From positions 197,001 to 261,000 of the forward strand of contig JAMWET010000571.1 in the NCBI GenBank assembly GCA_024036415.1: 64,000 nucleotides of DNA. Direction: 5' to 3'. The DNA comes from Prochilodus magdalenae. Lineage: Eukaryota; Chordata; Actinopteri; Characiformes; Prochilodontidae. This document shows positions 55,440-64,000 of this stretch, piece by piece (position 1 is the first letter of the stretch; each line of letters starts with the position of its first letter). The translations under genes were made by a program, and so were the position numbers. The notes under the pieces were generated by a model. The model was not told where the DNA came from, did not search any database, and saw nothing but the letters and a program-made list of their open reading frames with translations.

Positions 55440-57210
55440 TGTTCTTCCTTTTCCTAGACAGTAGCCATTTTGGAGATTCAAGCTTTTGTTCCGACAGCCA
55501 CGATAAACAAAATGACTAAATGTATGAAGCTGCAGGCATGATGAGATGACCATCATCAGTCAGTGCATATTTCTCTCTGAGACACCTTTAGGTCAAGGCC
55601 TAACTTTTACTCCTCTGAGGCAGCAGTATCTTTCCACTGATGCAAAACCCTAATATCATGCGCCATTGAGCTTACTTCGAATGTGCCGCAGCGGCGGAAT
55701 CGTTTGTAATGGAAAAGTTACCAAAAGTTGTTGTGCGTGGTGTCTTGGAAGTGTATGAGGGGTGATATTTTCTCTCCGTGTACAGAGCAACACCTCATCA
55801 CGGCCATTACGTTTCGGTGGGCAAGTGCTTTATTTCAGTCATCATCACATTATTGTTTTCCAAGCGCTGTCAATCTCGCCAAACAGCCATGTATCGCGTT
55901 GTCCATTGATGTCTGACCTTCGCCTGCCTTCGTTTATTAAGGGAGATGAACGTTGGCTTTCCCCTGCTTCCCAGTCTTTACAGTGATGCAATAGAAGTTT
56001 ATTCCTGTTCAGACTGCCCCCCCCAAGCCCCCACTCCCTGCACTCTTTTTTTTGGTACCCGTCTCTTAATGACATCTGTGCTGGTCTTCCGTAACACATA
56101 ATTCAGTATGACTGATGTTCAAAAAAGAATGTCACATCTGCCAGGCTTTTAAATTGGACTGCACGTGAGTGAATTCTAATGAGGGATTGTGCTGCGCTCT
56201 CATGGCCCACGCGTGACGCAGATGAGAGCTGACATGCACTGCTGGAGGTGGGGAGGAGGGCTGGGGTGGTCTCCCGCAGGCTTTGACAGACATACGGATG
56301 GACAGATTGATGTGAATCCGCGAGCCGAGCTACTTATCCTGGTGTCACAAGCAGTGTCTTAACGTCCGAGACCATTGTCAGATGCACAGACACAACATTG
56401 CAATTCCAGACACAACAAAACTCCAGAGCAGTTCCTAAATATACAGATTTAGATATCTACGTATACCAGACATTAGCAATGGATCTACAGCTCTGATAGC
56501 ACTTGCTATGCATTCTGTATCTGCAATGTTTAATAAATGCATTCATAAGGCCTTATGAAGCACACATGTGACCTAATAATAACAACATACATGTGTTTTG
56601 ATGTCCTTTAACAACCTTACCACCAAAAAGAGACTGTATTGTTTTTCTTTTTTTTTTTTTTAGTTTGGATCCTTAGTAATAATAAAGCGCACAGTCAAAT
56701 TATTTCATTAGCTTAGCATAGACATTTTTAAAAAACATTAAAAACAATTTGATCGTTTGTTAACCAGTGTTAATTGAAAATTGTTTTAGCTTTATTAGAC
56801 CACTTTTGGTTAAAGTTACATAATTCTGTTCATCAAAACATCTAAAACTACAGTATAATATGTCTATGAAATATGCTTACCTCCAAAAAGTCCATCAAAA
56901 ACAGTCCACATGTGTGGAGTAAGATACTTGTTGCATGCTTCCTCTATGGATGAGAAAAGCAAAGGCAAATCTATTGAAAGACACAGTGACCTCTAGTGGA
57001 TGGTTTTAGCCTTACATACCTCTGCCAATCGGTAGAGATGGCACAATCCGGTTCATTTAGATTCAGTGTGCTCCTTATACATATAGGGACTCAAAGTGCT
57101 CTAGCAAAAACTTGAGCAGAATGTTTAAGGTTTAAGCAGCTATAATTACATGCATAACATTTTTATAAAGCAAAAGTATATGACTTTATAAAGTCAGGTG
57201 CCTCAATGCA
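55440..57210. other. Intergenic, mainly unique sequence
   Basis: No gene supported. The 55640-55960 part, with CGTTTCGGTGGGCAAGTGC, lacks repeat relatives and may be conserved noncoding sequence. About 56515-57215 is AT-rich and shares TTTAATAAATG.ATTCATAA with the region near 1840. Confidence 0.35.
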
Positions 57211-57214
57211 TTAC

Positions 57215-58312
57215 ACACTCATTTGTCGAAAGAATAGTACCCAGAAAGGAGTGTTGGATTGCAGTTCTATTCAGAACGGAGGATAAAGGTGACCAGGAAC
57301 AATAAATGATGATACATTAAGGCGGATATTGACGGTATTTATTGAGCTACACATACAGAAGTGGTGTCCTTCAGTATGGCAAGTATTTTTGCAAATGCGA
57401 CATGCCAGACGTTCCTGATGGTGTCCTGTGATAATCCATCCCATGCAGCTTGAATATCCTCACACAGTTGGTGCCGTAGGGGTGGAGGTGGAGTGACACC
57501 AGCCCTTGTGGCATCTTGGTGATGACCGCAGTGCTTCCAATCACGGATTCGTTGGTTGTCTTATCCAAGACTAAAGCAGAAGAACGCTACCTGACAGCAT
57601 TCATAGTGCCAGCAGTAAAGTTTGGAGGAGGGAGGATAATGGTCCGGGGCTGTCTTCCAGGGTTTGGGCTCCTCAGTTCCAGTGAAGTGTGATGTTAATG
57701 CTACAGTACACAAAGAGGTTTCACACAACATCTCACAGAGGGCATCAGCCTAGACCTGGAGCTCCACAATGGGAACTACAGAATAAAAGCAGACAGCTTG
57801 ATTGACGTGCCATAAATGGTAGTAGTAGTGTGACGTAGCAGCGGTTCTTCATTCCGAATATGGTGCGCAGGATCTGCAGGATTGTTTAGCAATTGGAGGG
57901 TGCCTTGGAAAATGCGTAGTCATCACTGAAGATGACCCGCTGCCATTCTGAGTCACTCTGTGACATTCTGGCACGACACTATTACAATCAATGTTGACGT
58001 GGTGTTAAGGACAGTCGTTGTAACGGTCTGTGTGCATGTAGTCCTGCGTTGTGCAGCCATCTGCCAATAGCTCTTCACTAATAGGATGACTAACGTAGGC
58101 ATTACTGCTCATTGAATCTCTACAGTCGTGGCTGTTGGGTCAGTCAGATGCATCAATAAGGCCCATCCTTTCTCACGTCACATGTGTGGCCGAAACTTGA
58201 GTCATAAGCATGTCTCACAATGTCAAACCTACCCAACAATTTCCATGCCTGTAGGTTGATTCCTTCTGGGTGCAGCTAAATAGACAACTTTTCTTTTTGA
58301 TGATGAGGGTGA
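57215..58312 (-). mobile_element. Decayed Tc1-like family A copy 8, interrupted by an insertion
   Basis: The left end is CTCATTTGTCGAAAGAATAG and the right end TTGATTCCTTCTGGGTGCAG, TTTTTGATGATGAGGG. The family A text breaks after ACTAAAGC at about 57577 and resumes with TCACTGAAGATGACCCGCTG at about 57922. The 341 bp between them are a foreign segment. Confidence 0.8.
57577..57917 (+). repeat. Inverted copy of 59082-59403 inserted in a Tc1-like element
   Basis: The reverse complement of 59082-59403 is found here with small indels, from AGAAGAACGCTACCTGACAG at left to CCTTGGAAAATGCGT at right. It carries a Tc1-like piece with AAGTTTGGAGGAGGGAGGAT plus adjoining non-transposon sequence. Confidence 0.88.
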
Positions 58313-58655
58313 TGTAGAGCTGGTGATATGAAAGAAACATGGTACCGTGATACATCAGGATTCTATCTATTGTTTCAGAAATCTCATCAGTTGGAACTGT
58401 TAAGCAAAAAACTGTGGAGTCTTTAAGATAACCAAACGTTACAGTATGAGGAACAGGAGAGAGATGAGCTCCTTAACATACCTGTAGTGCTTCTAAGAAA
58501 GGATGAGCCCAGCATCAAACACAGCCACTCAGGCTACTTTAATTCTCACAGCATTTCTAGTACATATCCTGTATCCTGATACGGTTATTCAACACAGGCC
58601 TTGTTTACGTCTCTGTATCATCAAGTAATGATTACATGGGCAGTGTGCTCTCATT
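58313..58655. other. Intergenic, nothing recognised
   Basis: No gene. A stretch near 58320-58440 weakly resembles the repeat at 375-550. Confidence 0.3.
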
Positions 58656-58659
58656 TCCA

Positions 58660-59081
58660 CTGATGAAATTACAAATTTGTCATTTCAGCTGGAATTGAAA
58701 TTGCTCGAGTTACCTTTGCATGCGTGTATGCCTGGTGCTGTGTTTGTTGTTTCCTGGGAAACAATACAAGATCTGGCCTACCTCAGTAATTAAGGCGAGA
58801 GAGCGAGATCATGTAACAGCCTACGGCCTTTCATTAACTACAACTCATCATGCAAACTCCGGCGCGCCATCACACGATAACTTCACATTATAATTCAATC
58901 TGTGCACGCAAGCGGCATCGGCAGACACGCCGCGAATATGTTGCTTTCACAGTTTCCTTCTTCACCGCTGTAATGGGTGTAATTGGCGGAGCGCTGGTGT
59001 CAAATACAAGCGGAGCCGCGGCGTGAACAAATAACGACTCATGACAGATATTAATAACGCCCCGTTGCTTACATTCCACTG
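58660..59081. other. Candidate conserved noncoding block
   Basis: This stretch has balanced composition, many CpGs after 58860 and no repeat relatives in the window. A minus-strand frame at 58888-59106 exists but shows no known domain. Conservation is inference only. Confidence 0.28.
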
Positions 59082-59470
59082 ACGCATTTTCCAAGACACC
59101 CTCCAATTGCTACACAATCCTGCAGATCCTGCGCACCATATTCGGAATGAAGAACCGCTGCTACGTCACACTACTACTACCATTTATGGCACGTCAATCA
59201 AGCTGTCTGCTTTTATTCTGTAGTTCCCATGGTGGAGCTCCAGGTCTAGGCTGATCTCCTCTATGCGTGAAACCTCTTTGTGTACTGTGGCATTAACATG
59301 GAACTGAGGAGCCCAAACCCTGGAAGACAGCCCCGGACCATTATCCTCCCTCCTCCAAACTTTACTGCTGGCACTATGAATGCTGTCAGGTAGTGTTCTT
59401 CTGGTGTCCACCAAACCCAGATACATCCACCAGACTGCCTGACATTAAAGCATGGCTTGTTCACTCTTCA
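59082..59470 (-). mobile_element. Tc1-like transposase relic, family C
   Basis: The minus strand encodes QSGGCIWVWWTPEEHYLTAF, then IVPAVKFGGGRIMVRGC, matching the region around the second catalytic aspartate of Tc1-like transposases (VKFGGGxxMVWGCF). The rest is missing. Positions 59082-59403 are the apparent source of the inverted insert at 57577. Confidence 0.75.
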
Positions 59471-59533
59471 GCACTCGTCAGTCCCGTAGTTGCTTCTTGA
59501 TGCTTCCTGTTCACAGTGATAGCGCTTAGTAGT

Positions 59534-60320
59534 GTGTGGGTGTACAGTAACTCAGTAAGTGTACTGTAAGTAGTGTGCTAGTGTGTCTGTCCTTCTGTTT
59601 GGCTGATGTCTGCATAAAAAAAGCAAGCCCACCAATCAGGGTACAGTGGTCACTTTGTTTTGATCTTGGTCAGAGCTTGGTTCTAGCTAATGGTACCTGT
59701 TCTCCTTCAGTGTTCTGTGCTGATGATGTGAATAGACGTCAGTGTCAGACTAATGATTGAGCTTCTATTAAAGACTGGTGGACTGAGAGACACTAGAGTC
59801 TCTTCACCTACACTGAGCTGATGAAGAGTCCTGTTCCAGAAATGATAATAGGACATTAGAGCCGTAATAAATCATACTCCTGTTACTCTCCATACTTCAG
59901 TACATCTGAAGGTACATACTTTAGTACTGTTACTCTCCATACTTCAGTACATCTGAAGGTACATACTTTAGTACTGGTACTCTCCATACTTAAGTACATC
60001 TGAAGGTACATACTTTAGTACTGTTACTCTCCATACTTCAGTACATCTGAAGGTACATACTTTAGTACTGGTACTCTCCATACTTAAGTACATCTGAAGG
60101 TACATTCTTTAGTACTGTTACTCTCCATACTTAAGTACATCTGAAGGTACATTCTTTAGTACTGTTACTCTCCATACTTAAGTACATCTGAAGGTAAATA
60201 CTTTAGTACTGTTACTTCAGTGGAGGTCCAAACGGAGGAGCTTCTACTGACACTGGAGGAGGATTTTACTTTGAGGATCTCTACTGTAACTCAACTACAT
60301 GCTTTGTGTATTGTGTCCAC
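59534..60320 (+). repeat. Interspersed repeat with an amplified 47-bp module
   Basis: It begins with one unit related to the reverse complement of the 54-bp satellite (GGTGTACAGTAACTCAGTAA, GTGTACTGTAAGTAGTGTGC), and continues through about 290 bp of other sequence. Next come about seven 47-bp units at 59880-60215 (TTACTCTCCATACTTCAGTA, CATCTGAAGGTACATACTTT, AGTACTG). It ends with ACACTGGAGGAGGATTTTAC and CAACTACATGCTTTGTGT. Confidence 0.85.
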
Positions 60321-60324
60321 CACT

Positions 60325-61385
60325 GGCCTGTTGTGCGGAGTACCGTGCTTTTGTAGCCTGATGTTTCTGGAGTACTATAAGCAGTAGCACACAGTTAGAA
60401 ACATTACTTCTTAAAATTCTCACTTCAAATCGATGGTGAACAAGCGCCTGCACACTTGGCGTTAGTCACTGGTCTAGCTTTAGGCTATTTCAGTGGGATT
60501 ATTTTCCCTTTTGTTTTCCATTGTGCTTTTCGATTGCTCCTCTAAAATCAAATCAGTGAAGACTCCGGCTGTTTGCAAATACAAATAAAAGCACCCCTCT
60601 CCAATCCAACCCATTTTGGTCTAATTGCTCGCAGAGACTGCGCTGTCCAGTGACTGCGTCACGCTTGCTTCCCCCTTTTCCTGAGATTCAGAGATCAGAA
60701 AAAGGCCAACAGATGGCAATCTTCGGTAACAACACCACAAAATATGCAACAGTCCTGCAACAATTGCCTCATATATTAGACTGTGAATCACATAAGCTTC
60801 CTAGCAACAAAGATACCTTTCCCTCACCCTGCCCTGGGCGCACTGAGCCATAATCTACTTTCCAGTTCTATGCGGGGGAACCAGCGTTGATGATTACTGA
60901 CGGCACATTGTCCTTTTATTCAGGTCTGACACCAGAGCAATGGAATGAAGGTTATACGCCCATCATAGTTAGCCTTAATAGATTAGCGACTGCCGTCATA
61001 TGTATCTAAGCAGAAAACTGAGTGTAAAAAAAAAATATATATAGTTTTTAAATCATTGTTTCTATTTAGCTTAACTTACAAATATAGAAGAAAATCTAAT
61101 CACAATTGTGCAAAACAATTTTAGACACCCTCCCAGTTAAGTAAAGACCCACTTAACCTAATTAACTAGTTAAGCCTTAATTGACTTTTTTGGGCTAGTT
61201 AGGCATATTGACCATAATCAGTTCTCTGGATCTTCGAACTTTGTGCTAGCATTCAACCACCATAATTTTCCTCTAGGGCCTGTTTTCCATTTCATCTTCT
61301 ACACTGTTTATCCTTCTGGGCTGTGTCTACGGTTGCTGTCGTCTATCCCAGGACTCATTGGGACAAACATCCTGGACAAGCAACT
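60325..61385. other. Intergenic, nothing recognised
   Basis: No supported gene or repeat. Confidence 0.4.
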
Positions 61386-61387
61386 GT

Positions 61388-61640
61388 TTACATTTAAGGC
61401 ATTTGGCAGACGCCCTTATCCAGAGCGACATACAACCGTGCTTAGTGTTCCGTTGGGATAATGTTTCCCAGCTAGTACAGGAACGTTAGAGTCTAAACTC
61501 ACCATGAGCTCAGACACCGCCCGAACAAGGGCCAGTGCTGATACCTAGAGAGATCAATACCCAGACATAAATAAACAGAGGACAGTCTGGACGCTTGTCT
61601 TCCATGCGTCTTTAGCACCAAGTATTAATTCTTATGCCAG
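61388..61640 (-). repeat. Interspersed repeat with SINE-like tail
   Basis: TTTACATTTAAGGCATTTGG, then CCAGAGCGACATACAACCG, is the conserved tail seen in the SINE at 13828. The following CGTGCTTAGTGTTCCGTTGG to TAGAGAGATCAATACCCAGA matches 35885-36000, a separate copy. Confidence 0.6.
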
Positions 61641-62800
61641 AGACTTACAACTTTCACGCACTACGGTAGAGAACAATTTGCAATTTTCTTCTGAGGGTGA
61701 AACGAAGGGCCTCCATCTCTCCTGTTTGATTCTCACACCTTACGTCATCACCAAAGCAATCCAGACAGATAGGTTGGTGATGTCTGGACACACAAATCCG
61801 ATCTGATCACTTGCAAGCAGCATCGCGGACAGTCGTCTCCGTAAGAGCTGATATGAGAAACAAATGCGATTTGCCTGCAGTCTATATGGCCTAAACAGCT
61901 GGATGAGGATTGGAGAGTGAGGCTCGGTGCCTATACAGCAGAGAGAGGCTATAAAAACAAGACATCAAAGTGCTTCCAGCTCGCAATATCCACCGTCTGA
62001 AATGTATTTAGGAAATGAGACATAAAGCAGTCAGAAGTATGTGCTCTGAGTTTCACACCACAGGGGTATGTGTTATTAAGCAGACAGCAAAAAAAAAAAA
62101 AGATTTTATAAATCAGCAAGTAAATAACACTAGATTTTGAGAACTCCTCTGAAGTGCCGGGGGCGTGTCCACTTAAGGTGCTGAAACCCCACCCGATTAC
62201 TGCAAAGGTGCATCCTCAGAAATACCCGGGAAAGCCACTGCGACCTGAGAAATGATGCTCTAGCAGCTTTATTACACTTGTGTAGTCATACACAGTGGTG
62301 ATTCTGACGTCTGTTGGTGCCCTAGGCAAAAATCCACATGGGGCCAACCAGCGTTCACCCACCATTATGAGTAGTGCTAATCTGACTCCAACAAAAAAAA
62401 AGAAATGTAAGCATTTTTTTTTTTTTTGGTCAAAAGTTCATGTTACTTTTATTTTTTCAAAACCTAATTATCCAAATTGTATAAACAAGTATAATTAAAA
62501 AATATAAATAATGTGATGCTGGATTGACCAATCAGGCACTCGCGTAGGTAAAGTAAAATAAGAGTTTAATGTGCTGATGTGAGTGAGTCGCTTCAGAGTC
62601 AGCTGACAAACAGAGGAACAAATCCAGAGTGACCTAAACAGACATGGGCAAGATAAAAATAAATACAGAACCAAAGGGCGAACGAGAGTCAAACACGGGA
62701 ACGCGTAAACGGATAACGATAGGGAAATGCTCGGTATGCAACGATAGAGTTGGTAATAATTCGGCAAATGTTTTTGACGGGGCAGGTGTATATATACATA
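61641..62800. other. Intergenic, nothing recognised
   Basis: No gene supported; A-rich and T-rich runs near 62090 and 62410. Confidence 0.4.
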
Positions 62801-62805
62801 ATTTT

Positions 62806-63090
62806 TGGGGGGACTCGTGGGCTGGAGGTTAGGGAACCAGCCTTGTGACCGGAGGGTCGCCTGTTCAATTCCCTGAACTGACAGTAACGACTGAGGTGCT
62901 CTTGAGCAAGGCACCTAACCCCCAACTGCTCCCCGGGCGCCGTGGATAGGGCTGCCCACCGCTCCGGGTAAGTGTGCTCACTGCCCCCTAGTGTGTGTGT
63001 TCACTAGTGAGTGTGTTTGTGGGTGTTTCACTTCACGGATGGGTTAAATGCAGAGACTAAATTTCCCCACTGTGGGATCAACAAGGGATT
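62806..63090 (+). mobile_element. tRNA-derived SINE, second family (fullest copy)
   Basis: The head TGGGCTGGAGGTTAGGGAAC and a B-box-like TGTTCAATTCCC (62859) look tRNA-derived. The body CTTGAGCAAGGCACCTAACC, GGATAGGGCTGCCCACCGCT, TTCACTTCACGGATGGGTTA and a CCCCACTGTGGGATCAA end form a series I recognise from many fish genomes. Reverse copies are at 25063 and 42405. Confidence 0.8.
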
Positions 63091-63114
63091 CAAATGTTAA
63101 ATCTTAACACGGTA

Positions 63115-63500
63115 AATCAAGCCAAATCACTTTTATTGTCACATCACATTTTCACAGGTGTGAAGGTGAGTGAAAAACTTGCGTAGTCCCTTACAGTACT
63201 TCAATACAAACATATAAATAGACAATAAATATATACAAACCTAAACACTATCTCTGTTTACGCTAATTTACAGTTATGAATAAAAGTTCTGAAAAAACTA
63301 TGATATATCCAGATGTACACATTACCATATAGCACTATGGTAAGGCTGAGGTAGATGAGAGATGCAGGGTATATACAGGGCATAGAATATTATGTATGTA
63401 TATACATACATTACAGATATACAGTGTGAATGGAAGATAACAGTAGGTCAGTCTATATGCAAGTATAATATGCTCATGTCAAGTGCAGAGTGATGATTGT
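63115..63500 (+). repeat. Teleost interspersed repeat (TTTTATTGTCACATCAC type)
   Basis: AATCACTTTTATTGTCACAT and AAGGTGAGTGAAAAACTTGC are familiar from a widespread fish repeat of uncertain class; the AT-rich remainder to 63500 is likely part of it. Confidence 0.5.
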
Positions 63501-63639
63501 CCATGGAGATCATCGTTTCTATGATTTTGGTGAGATGTGCTGAACCAGGTCCATATAGCGGTGCATCAGCACCAAATAGAAAATAGGTGAGGTTAATCAG
63601 AATCCTGGGGAAGCTGTTCCTGATTGGAAGATGTGTTGG

Positions 63640-64000
63640 CCTTTCATGGTGTTGGCGTCATGGAACGGGCATCATGAGGAGTGTAGTCCCCGGATTCAGC
63701 AGAGGCAGAGTAGGAGTCCCGGTGCATGACAAATACACCCTCAGATGCCATCCACTTTCTTGGGGAACCAAGCAGCTTGTTCCATAAAGCTTGTTTGGCG
63801 ATAAATCTGGCGACTGGGCAGGTCAAGGAAGGGTCGCAATCTGGAAGAGACATTCCTGGGAAACCCTTGCCGTGTGTAGGAGAGCATTACCCTGCTGAAA
63901 AATGCCCCTGTGGGAGGCAGGACATCACCCCAGCAGTTGGTGTCGCTCCACAGCAAAGGCAGGGTTGAAGTGCTCACCACAAGGCCTCCATGCTCGAACC
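63640..64000 (-). mobile_element. Tc1-like transposase C-terminal relic (cut by window edge)
   Basis: The minus strand gives a TARVSQECL-like stretch, ATLP and PAQSPDLSPN, close to the LPWPARSPDLSPIEH motif before the catalytic Glu of DD34E transposases. The frame breaks just where IE(H/N) should follow, so the glutamate is not preserved. It extends beyond the window. Confidence 0.65.

Overview
This window is vertebrate nuclear DNA, almost certainly from a teleost fish and, by its repeat content, probably an ostariophysan (carp, characin or catfish lineage); that placement is inference. Signs are long introns with GT-AG borders, many decayed Tc1-like transposons, tRNA-derived SINEs of fish type, and abundant simple and minisatellite repeats. 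There are no bacterial or viral gene arrangements.

Only one gene can be supported. Positions 1418-19801 on the plus strand hold the last eleven coding exons of csmd1 (CUB and Sushi multiple domains 1), with an intact splice phase from exon to exon and about 476 readable residues. They encode four Sushi/CCP domains, a cysteine-free membrane-proximal stretch, one transmembrane helix, and a short cytoplasmic tail with an NPMY motif and a C-terminal CTVV. The tail favours CSMD1 over CSMD2 or CSMD3. A 3' UTR of about 2.2 kb follows, ending near a poly(A) signal at 22000-22005. The rest of this very large gene lies upstream of the window.

The introns carry a 37-copy 54-bp minisatellite (4843-6837), an ACT-rich array (10188-11835), a tRNA-type SINE (13828-14043), two inverted copies of a Tc1-like element in the last intron (16153-16706 and 18912-19477), and a possible conserved noncoding block near 18 kb.

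From about 22.0 to 64.0 kb I find no protein-coding gene. It is intergenic sequence built from at least eight copies of one decayed Tc1-like family, four of another, fragments of further Tc1-like elements, SINEs, non-LTR relics, small MITE-like elements and tandem arrays: 29-bp units at 22.7-23.9 kb, 83-bp at 26.4-27.0, GATA/GACA at 32-34.5, about 130-bp units in two copies at 35 and 37 kb, a 430-645-bp unit at 40.1-42.0, TG-rich units at 46-48 and 47-bp units at 59.9-60.2. A GC-rich spot at 42955-43108 looks like a possible promoter plus first exon.

No new multigene system is visible. The observations most worth checking are about genome evolution: two minisatellites that arose from different parts of one interspersed repeat, a templated inverted insertion inside a transposon at 57.6 kb, a MITE whose empty site survives in neighbouring tandem copies, and an inverted transposon pair in the last csmd1 intron.
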